Positions 45,604-57,204 are shown, counted from the stretch's first letter. The stretch is DNA of 64,000 nt from Brienomyrus brachyistius (GCF_023856365.1 NC_064554.1:10097001-10161000); one strand, 5' to 3'. Notes: generated from the letters alone by a model not told the origin. A program made the numbers and translations.

Positions 45604-46112
45604 TAAGGGACACTCTGTAATCACTGGTCACATGTGGTACTGTGCGGGTAGCATGAGGGACACTCTGTAATCGGTGCATAGTACCGTGCGGGTAGCATGA
45701 GGGACACTCTGTAATCAGTGCATAGTACCGTGCGGGTAGCATGAGGGACACTCTGTAATCGGTGCATAGTACCGTGCGGGTAGCATGAGGGACACTGTAA
45801 TCGGTGCATAGTACCGTGCGGGTAGCATGAGGGACACTCTGTAATCGGTGCATAGTACCGTGCGGGTAGCATGAGGGACACTCTGTAATCGGTGCATAGT
45901 ACCGTGCGGGTAGCATGAGGGACACTCTGTAATCAGTGCATAGTACCGTGCGGGTAGCATGAGGGACACTCTGTAATCGGTGCATAGTACTGTGCGGGTA
46001 GCATAAGGGACACTCTGTAATCGGTGCATAGTACCGTGCGGGTAGCATGAGGGACACTCTGTAATCGGTGCATAGTACCGTGCGGGTAGCATGAGGGACA
46101 CTCTGTAATCAG
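45604..46112. repeat. 44-bp minisatellite, ~11.5 units
   Basis: The unit 'agggacactctgtaatcggt' plus 'gcatagtaccgtgcgggtagcatg' repeats every 44 bp with very few changes. One unit near 45,790 lacks two bases, the first unit is diverged, and A/G alternation occurs at 'atcAgtg/atcGgtg'. High identity implies recent expansion. The long minus-strand frames here are repeat translations cycling through three phases. Confidence 0.97.
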
Positions 46113-46324
46113 GGCTCAGTAGGACCTGCATGCATTCAGAGCATTCAGCAGAGGCTGAATGTTGTATTCCATACTTGGGCCAGTGGGTGACTACCTACTC
46201 TATAAACTAAAGCACATTTAAAGAGAACCTTGAGCATTTTCAAGCCAGCTGGGAGATATAATCTATACTTTTGTCCTCCTAATGGGATGCGCCCAGAACA
46301 GCTCCCTTAGCAGCTGACCAGGTG

Positions 46325-46700
46325 ACTCTTGATCTAAAGGAGCAATGGTTCAATTGAGGTCCTTCCGGATCTCCAAACAGCTTATCCTGTCACAGAGATT
46401 GAGCCTGGAAACTCAGCAGAGAAACCTCAGTTGAGCTTATACTTGTGTCCCTGTTCTTTTGGTTGTTACCCCGAAGTTCATAATCATAGATGAGGATAAG
46501 GAAGCAGATCATCTGATGAAGCTTGCAGTTTATCTGATAGCTTGAGTCTGCCCCCACCACCACAGACCTGCTCAGCTACTATAAAATGCAGCCACTGAAC
46601 CGATCTGCCTCTGTCGCTTGTTCCCTTGTAAACAAGATCCTGAGGTACTTGTCGCTATGGGCAGAGTCTCCTCTCACATACAAGGAGCTGTCCAACTTCT
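46325..46700 (-). mobile_element. RTE-like LINE, C-terminal fragment
   Basis: In plus orientation 'caaacagcttatcctgtcac', 'ggttgttaccccgaagttca' and 'taatcatagatgaggataag' then 'gtaaacaagatcctgaggta' correspond to the complement of the 3' coding end of the family at 19.8 kb. On the minus strand this is the region after the RT where the protein reads MV.EL.G-type text. It is broken and lacks the catalytic part. Confidence 0.65.
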
Positions 46701-47256
46701 GGTCAGATTCTGATCCATACTGTTTAGCCACTGCATTGTGTGCTAGGGCTCCTAGCCAAATAAAGCCATTTAGTTACCTATTTAGTCGGTTCTCCAACGT
46801 GATATATAATTGTGAAAAACCTAGGGTCAAGGGGCCAACAGTCATGTGATTATTCTCCTGGCCAGGATTTTCTCCAATAACCATGTGGCCTTGGGTACAG
46901 ACTCCAAACTAAAATAGGATGGATGTTCCCTCTCATCCCTCCATTTTTTTTACCCTGTTCAAAAAAACATATGGGATTGGAGACCAAGAAAACCGTGATC
47001 AGCACCCACTGTAAGACACTATAAACTGCTGCAAATGCTTTGACTCTTTCAATCCCCATATGAACGCAGGTCTCCTAGGTGTCCTGATGCTCCATTAGCA
47101 AAGGGCCTGCAGGATGGAAGGTGGAGCTCAGGAGCTATCTGCAGCTGAATGGGGTGTCAAAGGTGTGCCTCATTCCCAAAGGAATAAAGGATGACACCCC
47201 ATCCTGGGGTAACTCTCTGTCTTCTGTGGTCGGTTTTGGTGTCCGATAACCATGTA
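46701..47256. other. Non-coding interval
   Basis: No feature is recognised. 46,700-46,850 may continue the LINE in a degraded form. Confidence 0.35.
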
Positions 47257-47261
47257 CAGGA

Positions 47262-47548
47262 TGTCACGGGAGATCGCGGGCAGAGCGGCAATCGTGCGGG
47301 TAAGCAGGCAAGCACGAAGCAGGAAGGCAGTATACGGGGCAAAACGGGAGTTTAATTGGGAAGTCCGGGAAACGGGGATACAGGACGGCAACAGACATCA
47401 ATGACAGACACTGGACTCAGGTAAGACACGGACTGAAATACACAGGACTGAGCAAATTAACTAGATACAGCTGGGTACAATCGGGAGAAAACATGTGGGT
47501 AATCAGGGGGCGTGGCACACAGGAGGAGCGGACGAGCCGGGCATGACA
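47262..47548 (-). mobile_element. Solo LTR (family A), 287 bp, TSD CAGGA
   Basis: It starts TGTCACGGGAG and ends GCATGACA. Flanks are CAGGA at 47,257-47,261 and 47,549-47,553, a perfect 5-bp duplication. On the minus strand the polyadenylation signal is the variant ATTAAA (complement of about 47,351-47,356), and the TATA word is mutated (TATTTCAG). It shares 'aatcagggggcgtggcacac' with the other two family A copies. No internal region adjoins it. Confidence 0.93.
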
Positions 47549-47867
47549 CAGGACATGTGGTATAGAATTTGAATGGATACATGAAGGAAGGATGGTAGGA
47601 AGAAATGAATGAAAGAATTGTAAAAATGTTCCATATCCAAGTAATGCAGGGGTATTTAAACAATTTTAAACAATTTTGTCATGCAGAAGCAATTAAATTG
47701 ATCAATTTTGCACTTCAGAGTTGCTAGTCCTTAGGGGTGAATAAGTATTCAGTCAATTTAGGGACTGGGCAGCAAACTGTCCCACTACAGTAAGTTTACA
47801 CCTGCAATGGCAAGCAAAACAATTTATTGTCATATGATACTATGCAGGTTTAATAGAGATGCGCTAA

Positions 47868-48031
47868 AGGAATGTTTATGTCAAATGGAAGACAATGTTG
47901 CCTTGAAGGGTTACACCACTTTGCAGTTTAAAGATTCTTGGAGATTGCAAGATTGGTCTCAGTGGAGGGGGATGAATGAGTTTGTTTGAAAACAAAAAAA
48001 ATGTGAGATTTGATAACCAAGCTTCCTCGAG
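47868..48031 (+). repeat. Unclassified interspersed repeat, copy 2
   Basis: Inverted relative of 42,981-43,169 with the same ordered words. It lacks about 25 bases present in copy 1 ('caactgctgaacag'-like segment before the end). An overlapping 60-codon frame has no domain. Confidence 0.8.
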
Positions 48032-48660
48032 TAGAGGGCAGAAAAACATGTAAACAGGTAAAAAGCCGTAGAAGCTCTCTGGGATAGTTTGCATCTGATC
48101 TCTAATGACTGACACAGTTCCAAGATCCAAGTGCAGAGCAAGCAAGTTTAATGATTCACAATACGGGCCAAAGCACAGGCCAAGTACAGGAACCAATCCA
48201 GAGCAATATGCATACTGAGTCCAAAACACATTTAGCAAACAGGGTCGGAAAACAGGCAATGGTTCAGAAACCAGCAGAAGTCAATTGGTAGAGATTGACT
48301 TCATGAGGAAAACATGAGGAAGGGCTTAATTCAGAAAAGATCCTTATATCTCCTGCCGGTGTCTTCGCTATTCAGGGGAGATGGACTCTGCATATGCATA
48401 TGTGTGTGTGTATACAAGAAAGTACTGCCCCGCACCAAATTTATTGGTGGTTTTCTTAGAAAATATCTTAAAGGACTGTTTTATATGTTTATAGTATATG
48501 ATATGGAGAGAAACAGGAACTTTACAGAGAAATCTTTATAGAGTCATAGAGTAACACAAATGTATTTATTTGCTATTTAAATGTCTGAAGTAAGACAGCA
48601 TGTTGCCAAATCGTATTGTTCTGGAGAAGAGACAATATGTGATGGTCCACATGACACTAA
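48032..48660. other. Non-coding interval, possible LTR-like segment
   Basis: 48,110-48,290 has 'gcaagcaagtttaatgattc' and 'aacaggcaatggttcagaaa', a style common in fish Gypsy LTRs read on the minus strand. I could not find ends or a target-site duplication. Confidence 0.25.
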
Positions 48661-48666
48661 TAAAGG

Positions 48667-49823
48667 GTGCTGCTAGGGAGCCGGAACCAGTGCCACTGAC
48701 ATGGAGCCGGAACTACTATGGAACTGGTGCCACTAGGGAGCTGGACCTGGGGCCGCTAGAGAGCCGGTGCTGGAACCACTAGGGAGTTGAACCTGGTGCC
48801 GCTAGGGAGCCGGACCTGGGGCGCTAAGGACCTGGAGCCACTAGGGAGCCGGACCTGATGCTGCTAGGGAGCCGGTCCTGGAACCACTAGGGAGTTGGAC
48901 CTGGTGCCGCTAGGGAGCCGGACCTCGGGCGCCTAGGACCTGGAGCCACTAGGGAACCGGTCCTGATGCCGCTAGGGAGCCGGACCTGGGGCGCCTAGGA
49001 CCTAGAGCCACTAGGGAACCGGTCCTGATGCCGCTAGGGAGCCGGTCCTGGAACCACTAGGGAGTTGGACCTGGTGCCGCTAGGGAGCCGGACCTGGGGC
49101 CGCTAGAGAGCCGGTGCTGGAGCCACTAGGGAGCTGGACCTGATGCTGCTAGGGAGCCGGTCCTGGAACCACTAGGGAGTTGGACCTGGTGCCGCTAGGG
49201 AGCCGGACCTGGGGCGCTAATGACCTGGAGCCACTAGGGAGCCGGACCTGATGCTGCTAGGGAGCCGGTCCTGGAACCACTAGGGAGTTGGACCTGGTGC
49301 CGCTAGGGAGCCGGACCTGGGGCGCTAAGGACCTGGAGCCACTAGGGAGCCGGACCTGATGCTGCTAGGGAGCCGGTCCTGGAACCACTAGGGAGCCGGA
49401 CCTGATGCTGCTAGGGAGCCGGTCCTGGAACCACTAGGGAGTTGGACCTGGTGCCGCTAGGGAGCCGGACCTCGGGCGCCTAGGACCTGGAGCCACTAGG
49501 GAACCGGTCCTGATGCCGCTAGGGAGCCGGACCTGGGGCGCCTAGGACCTGGAGCCACTAGGGAACCGGTCCTGATGCCGCTAGGGAGATGGTCCTGGAA
49601 CCACTAGGGAGTTGGACCTGGTGCCGCTAGGGAGCCGGACCTCGGGCGCTAAGGACCTGGAGCCGCTAGGGAGCCGGACCTGGGGCGCCTAGGACCTGGA
49701 GCCACTAGGGAACCGGTCCTGGTGCCGCTAAGGAGCCGGACCTGGGGCGCCTAGGACCTGGAGCCGCTAGGGAACCGGTCCTGGTGCCGCTAAGGAGCCG
49801 GACCTGGGGCGCTAAGGACCTGG
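48667..49823. repeat. Large minisatellite with higher-order structure, ~1.16 kb
   Basis: The basic 22-25-bp units are variants of 'ggtgccgctagggagccgg' plus 'acctg'. They are arranged in higher-order blocks: the marker 'gaaccactaggga' recurs at about 48,773, 48,881, 49,051, 49,166, 49,274, 49,382, 49,428 and 49,598. The spacings are mostly 108 and 170, with one 115 and one 46. Since 170-108 and 108-46 are both 62, blocks of 62 and 46 bp have been shuffled. Blocks are nearly identical, so recombination is recent. Confidence 0.96.
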
Positions 49824-49829
49824 TAAGTG

Positions 49830-51500
49830 CTGCTAAGTTTCGTAATCACTCACAATACTTCGGTTCTTCAATTCTTTCTGTCTAGCAAGCTGTATGGGTT
49901 GTAGAAGTGACAATTTCTGGGGTCAACTGTAGTTAAGAAAAATCTGTAATAAAAATATTTAGTTTAATATAATTATATGCCAGGTGCATTTAAATGTATA
50001 CTGTATAAGTGGCATAACTGCAAATATTTTTAGACATGACAGAATAGCATTTGGTATATTTAATGATGCATTCTAACGCACACATTGTACTGTAACATAG
50101 CTGCAAACTGCTATAGAAAGTAGAAAAATGTTTAGTTCTAAGATTATGGATTTCCAGTCCTACCCATCATTTGAAATGTGATTTACCCTGGTGACCTTTA
50201 TGCTCAATAACATTACTGCTTCCTGAATTTCACCTGCTTCTTTGTCCCGAAGTGTGTAATTAATGGCTTATTCTGCTGTTGTAATTACTTCTGAGAAATT
50301 TCTCGAAGCTTTGAAAAAAGACATAAAGGAAACACAGTACAATTACAATGATGGCATCTCTTGATTCCTCTGTCAGAGGAATTATTCACACTTACTCAAC
50401 TTGTAAATTTTGCTATTCTGAACGAGGAGGGCATTGTATATAAGTTGTTTAAAGCTATCAGCAGCCCCCACAAAAAATGCAATGGCAGATTAGACATGAG
50501 TTTAAAGCAAATGAGTTAAGCTGTATTACATAATAGTTAAAATTGTAGTATGGAGTTGGACTGAAGCTGCCATCACCAAGGGCCCCTTCTGGAAGGTGCA
50601 TGGAGTGGATCCTTTGCCAAATGAAGTCTTGCCCGGTTCCTCGTTTGCTATTGTGATTTTACATTCCAGTATTATGTGCTACTAAATATACTTTTAGTGA
50701 AAATGCCCTAAATAGACTCACAGACCCAGATAGAAGACTCGTCTCTGGATTTAGCAGTGATGCGAACTCATTAACTGCATCATGGTGGGTGATTTGGCTA
50801 TATTGTGCCTTCTGAGTGGGAGGGGGCCCAGCACCTCAAACTCTGCGGGGGGGGGGGGGGGGGGCGGGGGGGCATGTCACTTTCAAACCTCTCTGCCGAT
50901 GTAATTATTGTACGTTGTAAATCACAACAGTTTTTCATGGGCAAACCTATTCCCAAGATGACTCACTTGGAGAGACTTGAAACTACAAACAAAACTAAGT
51001 GTTATAGTTTGACATGCTGGCATGTCTACATTTGGATAGTCTTCACTTCAGTTTCTGTTTAGTAAGATATAAGAGAAATGCCATTGCTGGGATCTGAACC
51101 AGTGACGTTCTGATCATGAGTCCAAATCCATAGCCACACACTTATAAGCAGCTTTCTTTCGTCTCTGTGTTGCCCCACTGCGACTGAGCGAGATGTCCTT
51201 CTGTAGAGAGGACAAGCTCCATCCAGGGAGATGCCAAAGCATCGCCTCCAGAGCTGCATTCAGCATTTCATTCAGAACACACACAGTTTTGATTTGTTTT
51301 TTTTCCCACTTTTTGTACCTTTTAGTGTGTTCAAGGCTTCCTTTTGAAAGAATATCAAAAAGGAAGAAATGCAGAAGTAATGGTACAATAATTAAACAAA
51401 ATCACATTTCCAAGGGTACAGGCTTCCGTTTTTTAATGTTATATTTGAAATTAAAATTACCTTGAAGACTCATCTTGAAGGACTTATGACATAATTCAGA
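49830..51500. other. Unique non-coding interval, candidate conserved element
   Basis: 50,180-50,480 is repeat-free and includes 'tgtgtaattaatggcttatt' and 'tgctgttgtaattac', TAATTA-type homeodomain words, so a conserved enhancer is plausible but untested. A short CA/GT-free stretch follows. No coding feature. Confidence 0.3.
50847..50872. repeat. G homopolymer, ~25 bases
   Basis: Eighteen G, one C, then seven G. Such tracts can form G-quadruplexes and are error-prone in assembly, so length is uncertain. Confidence 0.9.
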
Positions 51501-51506
51501 ATAAGA

Positions 51507-52097
51507 GCGGCACAGTGGCTCAACTATTACAACTATTTTCTCTCTACTGTAGCGATGAAGGATTGAATGGTGAATCTGCTGTGTGAGGAGTTTGCATTTT
51601 CTCCCAAGGTCGTGTGGTGTCCAACCAAAGACCTGCACAACGAGTATCTGTAAATCTGCTTGCAGAGTAGGATTGGGAGTATGTGTTCTGTGATGGACTG
51701 GCATCCCATCTATGGGTTCCCCTGTCTGTATGCCCTGTGATGGACTGGCATCCTGTCTAGGGGGTGCCGCAGTCTGTGTGCCCTGTGACGGACTGGCATC
51801 CTGTCTAGGGAGTACCGCAGTCTGTGTGCCCTGTGCTGGGCTGGCATCCTGTCTAGGGTGTACCGCAGTCTGTGTGCCCTCTGATGGACTGGCATCCTGT
51901 CTAGGGGGTACGGTACCGCAGTCTGTGTGCCCTCTGATGGACTGGCATCCTGTCTAGGGGGTACGGTACCGCAGTCTGTGTGTCCTGTGCTGGGCTGGCA
52001 TCCTGTCTAGGGTGTACCGCAGTCTGTGTGCCCTCTGATGGACTGGCATCCCCCCAAGGGGGTGCAGCAGCTTGTGCCCTGCGATGGAATGGATGTG
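51507..52097 (+). mobile_element. Old SINE with internally amplified 3' domain
   Basis: A degraded head 'gcggcacagtggctcaact' at 51,507 is followed by body words ('gaggagtttgcattttctcc', 'ggtcgtgtggtgtcc', 'tgcacaacgagtatctgtaaa'). The segment that occurs once in a normal SINE 3' domain ('gccctgtgatggactggcat' 'cctgtctaggg') is then present eight times. The element ends 'tgcgatggaatggatg'. So the SINE seeded a minisatellite. Confidence 0.8.
51675..52095. repeat. 48-bp minisatellite (8 units) derived from a SINE
   Basis: The word 'gcatcc' starts at 51,701, 51,748, 51,796, 51,844, 51,892, 51,945, 51,998 and 52,046, giving spacings of 47, 48, 48, 48, 53, 53 and 48. The two 53-bp units carry an extra 'ggtac' (tacggtaccgc against taccgc). 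Because 48 is a multiple of three, long repeat peptides appear on both strands. Confidence 0.95.
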
Positions 52098-52099
52098 TT

Positions 52100-53845
52100 A
52101 GGTGACCTGGGTTTGGCATTTTGATTAATTCTATTGTTCTCATTCCTTATGTTATTCATAAACTATCCATAAACTACAGGCTCCATATACACACAGGATG
52201 CTTCCGTCCTTCTGGGTCCAGTCGGCTGTTTTGTGTTTACTTGATGTAAAATGTCTGTCCCATTGTGTTCATCTCCATTAGCCTTCAAAAGGACGTGGTG
52301 ACATTGGACGATGCCATCGTGACTTGCTTCTCCTCGCTGCTTTGACCAGACAGCACTTTTCTGCTCTGTCACAATGCAATGAATGGTAATAACAGCAGGA
52401 AGTAACACCAGGACACTGTAGTGTCCTACACATAGTTTCAGCCTCATCTCAGCAGAACATCTTTGTGGCAAACCGGAGCACAGAATTATAGAAGGTCGCT
52501 CTCTTTTCAGCAGGGTAGCTTAATGATTTAAAGGGGATACAGCAGAACACCTAGAGCTTCCCTCTATACATTTATAGATATCAGTAGATCATTGCAGCCA
52601 AAGTCAAGCCACCTTGTGGCCAATTTCAATTTGTAACTTGATAGAGCTGCATTAACAGGAGAATCAAGCACAGCATGTAGTATAAGCAGTGTGATATGAA
52701 AACCATTTAAGTAGGAATTATGTGCTAGTATAAGTGACTTAAGGACAAATGAATAGTGCTGACTAGGGTACATGCACCCACTCACAGATGCCACATGCAG
52801 CCTGCTTACATTTTCCCTGCCCACCCCCCCATTCATAATTCCCTACTGCTCTGGGTTGCACCGAGCTCTAAAGTTTTCCCTTGAGGGAAAAATAGCCTAT
52901 AACAATCAGGTGGTCAATATGAAAAGCATTCACCCCAAGATGTATTCTCCATCTTTAAACTTTGAAGAGAGAAAGAAAATTCAGAAAAATACTCTCTCAG
53001 GTTTCTCCCATATTTATAATGTCCTTCATACTGCTCTTAATGTCCTTTAATGTTCAGCACACAACTGGGAAGATCTGCAGCTAAATTAACTAACAAATCT
53101 GAAATCATACAACAGCTGGTCTGAATATTCCTATTTTACCTCAACATTATCTAATCAAAACATATGGGTTAGTAATACAGTTTTACCTTGTACTGCTTTT
53201 GTTATTTATTATTAGCTTAAACTTTTAGTGGATTCTGTACACAGGGATGGTGCCATGGGTTTGTTTAGAGAGACAACAGTCAACATGAGTGCTGACAATA
53301 TATTTAACTATAAATGCTGCAGTATATGTGTCAAATAAATCCATCTTTGTTGGTAAGTTATTTAAATAATCTGCATTTACAGTATTGTGATGTAATAGTA
53401 TTTCTGTAAGTATCGAAATGCATTAAATTGTATTTTTATTCAAATACTAAGGGCTATGGGGCAACAAGAAACAGGAGGGGGCTATATATGAATTAACAGG
53501 CACTAGAGCCTACTGTAGGTGTCATTAACAGTCACTGAGGGATATCTACCCAAGGAGAGACTAGAAACACAAGTAAAGAAGAGCATGGCATGGGCAGGGC
53601 AACCACACACAAGGTGAGGCTAGCCTCAGACCAGCCTCAGACTCATGATTCCTTGGCCCAATTGGTAGCAGTTTGGTAGCTGGTTTATTGTGGGAATCTT
53701 GGCTAAATTTATCATGGGGGGATTTAACCAGGTCACATGCACATGAAGGAACAGCTACAGATGTGGTGAACCTGATTTAGATTGAAACGAGTCACAGAAA
53801 GACGAGCTTTTAATAAAGATCTTTTGGAGACGTAGGGAAAGCGTG
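52100..53845. other. Non-coding interval
   Basis: AT-rich. A C run at about 52,824-52,830. A 33-bp phrase 'ggctaaatttatcatgg..aaccaggt' (53,701-53,733) recurs diverged at 53,906-53,937. No coding feature. Confidence 0.4.
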
Positions 53846-53847
53846 TT

Positions 53848-54020
53848 GGGTAAGCTTGGGCGGTGTTACGGTAAAATTTTCAGTATACTGTGGTATTTCG
53901 TTTGCCTAAATTTATCGTGGGCAAACTCAACCAGGTATGCCATCAGAACAGAACATAGACTCAACACATGAAAAATGCAACATTTATTTGCAAAATACAT
54001 AATTAAGGTCAGCATAATAC
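53848..54020. mobile_element. Possible hAT-type end ('gcttgggcggtgttacggta')
   Basis: 'gcttgggcggtgttacggta' followed by 'cagtatactgtggtatttcg' resembles the GGCGGTAT/CGGTAT terminal region of a fish hAT family. The opposite end was not found. Confidence 0.3.
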
Positions 54021-55545
54021 TCACACCTACATTAAATAATGCATCCCCTCAATAAACCGTCTTACTGTGTCAGGAGCAGGCTATTTATTTTCTGTAGATT
54101 TCACTGGCATGTTGCAGGAATTGATGCTGTTTTTTCTATCATGAAGTTGGATGGGTGCCCGATTAAAAACACAATAAGATGATGTATATGCTTGATGGAC
54201 AGTTCACTCACAAACCTATATGCTACTAAAGAGGATTTAGCAAAAAAAATAAAAAATCAAAGAAACCACTATGCTGTCTACGGTTTGATTTCAAGGGACG
54301 AAGGGAAAAGATGAGGATCTAAGATATAAGACAAAGGTTTGCAGAATGACTAATGCATATGAACCAAAGACTCTGAAGCAAATTCGAGCAGCTTAAGCGA
54401 GTGAGAGGAATTCATCAAATAGATCTGTATAGTCCACCTAATGGCTGGAGTTGAGTATACAACTGTGTGTAAAGTCATTGAAGAGACAATTACAGTAATT
54501 ACAATAATTACAGGCAGGGAGAGGGAACTGAAAACGGAAACAACATTTGTAGGTCATATGTGTGACAGAGAACAAAAGAGAAAATAATGAATAAAAGTAA
54601 ATTATAACAATGTAGACCGTGCTGCTGAGGAGTTAATGTCCCCCCTGGTGTTAGGCTAGTTAAGTCTTACTTAAACACTACAGCAGTTAACTGCTATTAT
54701 ATGTTAATAGCAATACCATAAACAAGCAAACCTTTTTTTTTAGCTATGGTTTTGTATGTGACACTGCTGATGCAATGACGGGCTACATGCTAACAAATTT
54801 TTTCAAACGTGTGAGTGTTTACTTGGGATATTTGCATCATTACAAGGCATTCTGGAAGCAGAGATTTTACAAATTGAAAAGGTTTAATGAGACAGTACAA
54901 ATATGGTTATGGACCTGAACTGACAGGACACCTTTAGTTATTAGGAGAAAAGAGTAACTCTGCAAAGAGAACTCAACTGGGAAAAAATTTCAAGTTATCT
55001 AGATCGTAGTAGATTCTCCTGTTTCAGTTTATTTAACCTACGTGTTTTTGCTCTACAATCACAGCAAACATCGAGGAAGCTCTGTCAGACATAGACAGTA
55101 TTATGATTAATTGTCCCACGCAGGTCCAGCAAGTTAACTCCTTTCAGCAAGTGCTTTTGCAAACATTTCTCAAAAGCCAAGCCGTAAAACTAAATTACAG
55201 GCGGCGTCACTGCGAGCCGCCTGCACGTCTGGCCAGAATCAAAAGTGTGATCATGACCAATGTGACCATTCCAAAAGGACTATTACTGCTGTAATACTTT
55301 TCTGTCAGTGCTGCATTGTAGGGGGAGCAAGACTGGCCAAGTTGTATTGGCACCAGGATAAAAGTTCATGCACTAGGTACGAATTGGGATGAACACTGGA
55401 TGTGTCCTTTCTAACATCTCTGCATCGGTAAAATGCAGTTCATTAATACGTAATCATTATATAAAAAGGCCCCATGCCTTTATTTAGAGACGTGACCAAT
55501 ACTTCTTGACCAATAATTTTATATTTACATTGATTCCTCCTCTAC
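54021..55545. other. Non-coding interval
   Basis: AT-rich. A 63-codon plus-strand frame at 55,103-55,294 has no domain. No other feature. Confidence 0.4.
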
Positions 55546-55549
55546 AAAC

Positions 55550-55740
55550 TGTTTCACTGTCGGTACCATATTGAATTACATGGCATCACGTATTTACATC
55601 ATATTTGTCAATCGCACTGCATCGCATTAAGGGGTGAATCACATCATGTCGCATTAGTAGTTGCTTCACATGTATCTTTTTAACGTATCAGATTGTTCGC
55701 GATGCATCGAGATCTGTATCGCGTTGATGCACATCCCCAC
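55550..55740. mobile_element. Miniature DNA-transposon end ('atcgcattaaggggtgaatc')
   Basis: 'cactgcatcgcattaagggg', 'gttcgcgatgcatcgagatc' and the end 'gttgatgcacatcccc' resemble a fish miniature hAT-like element with GGGGATGTGCATC termini. The matching left terminus is not clear. Confidence 0.35.
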
Positions 55741-55744
55741 TGCA

Positions 55745-56520
55745 TTGTAGTCTGTGGTACACTTTAATGGGACTATCAAGCCTCCATGTTGAATTTTCTT
55801 TTTTTCATAACCACTTAAAACATTTTGAAATACTTTAGGCAATTATGCCAGCTCTTTCTCACTTTCCCCAGATACGTGCATCAGTTGCTAGGAAACAGAA
55901 GGTGGCAATTCTAAGATGTGAAAAAGCCAACTCCCATGCTAAAACACCCCACGGACACAATGGATGCTACGGAATCCTTTATCTTCATTTTGTCACCAAC
56001 AGCTGGGTTTTATATATAACTATCATGGAAGGCAGAAAAGTGTCATTTTTAGCATGCAAGGTATTACCAGTGTGTAATGTCTTAACATTATACCTGATCA
56101 ACACTTCTTATTAGTGTAATGTGCTGCTCTACAAAGGCAAAACTCTGTAATTGCATATGTTATCAAAATTGCGTTATAACTGAAATCAGGTTTCCTATAC
56201 TCCTTTTATCTTGTGACATCATATCTTAGTCCAGCTATGCTCAGTTTTGAAGGAATCGTACACGGGGACAGCTAACATCCACAGGAACCCTTTCCTCAGC
56301 TTCGGTTTCAGCCTAGTCGCTGTATTGCATGCCATCGTGCCGTAGACCATCCCAACACGGGCCTCTCTGCTACATGTACGCAGGATGGATGGGTTGCAAA
56401 GTAATGTTCCCACATAGACTTTCACTGACATATATCCGCAAAGCAATGGTAACAGAGTAACTTTAATGTAGACCCCATAACCACTTAACTAGTAGAATGT
56501 GACATGCATTTTATTTGATT
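55745..56520. other. Non-coding interval
   Basis: Unique AT-rich sequence, short open frames without domains. Confidence 0.4.
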
Positions 56521-56524
56521 TGTG

Positions 56525-56696
56525 AATGGTGTGTGTGTGGCCGGTGATGGGTTGATGCTCCATCCTGGGTTATTCCCTGCCTGTGTCTGGGGCCTCTGGG
56601 AAAAGCTCTGATCCCCTGCACCCCTGCATAGGACAAGCGGGCACAGAAGTTGGATGGATGGATGGATGGAGGGATGGATGGATGGATGGATGCCTT
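56525..56696 (+). mobile_element. SINE 3' domain with expanded (GGAT)n tail
   Basis: 'ggccggtgatgggttgatgc', 'atcctgggttattccctgcc' and 'aggacaagcgggcacagaag' correspond to the 3' domain, followed by a (GGAT)n microsatellite at 56,653-56,692. The head and body are missing. Divergence is moderate. Confidence 0.75.
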
Positions 56697-56699
56697 CAA

Positions 56700-57204
56700 C
56701 ACAATTATTCAAAGGACGGTCTGTTTTAGAAGTTACTGGGCAGTTGGGCACCTGTAGGGAATGCTTAGTACGGGATAGATAACACCGTTCTCCACAGCAG
56801 GTACCTGTTCTTTTCACCATAGATGAAGCTCAGTGTTGTAGCTAATCCCAAAAATATTGAATATGGGGAAAGTGGAGACCGGGTCAAAGCTGCATGATTC
56901 AGAGTTTCCATAATCATTAAAATCTGAACTTGTGTTGAACTTTTTGAATTCATAACACAAGCAAAATTAAAAAGAAATAGTATTCTGAATTCATAATAGA
57001 GTACAATGGAATTTACAGATCAAGGATTAACGAATATCAGCACTTCTACAGTTCGACAGTACAGCATTTTTAGGGATAATTTAACGCTGTATTGGTCAAT
57101 ATATGGATTAAAGCACTGGGCGAGCAGGTGGTAACCTAGAGACTCTCACGGGCTGCAGAAATTGTCGGTTTTACGTAAGCAAAATATATTTAGCCTGACC
57201 TGGA
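56700..57204. other. Non-coding interval
   Basis: No feature recognised. Confidence 0.45.

Noticed and set aside
45604..46112. CRISPR-like array
   Set aside because: It is a continuous 44-bp tandem repeat with no unique spacers, in a vertebrate genome.
45557..46131. Long minus-strand frames of 86-166 codons with MLPARYYAPITECP-like repeats
   Set aside because: They are translations of the 44-bp minisatellite cycling through three phases.
48110..48290. Solo LTR on the minus strand
   Set aside because: The style is suggestive but ends, promoter order and duplication could not be found.
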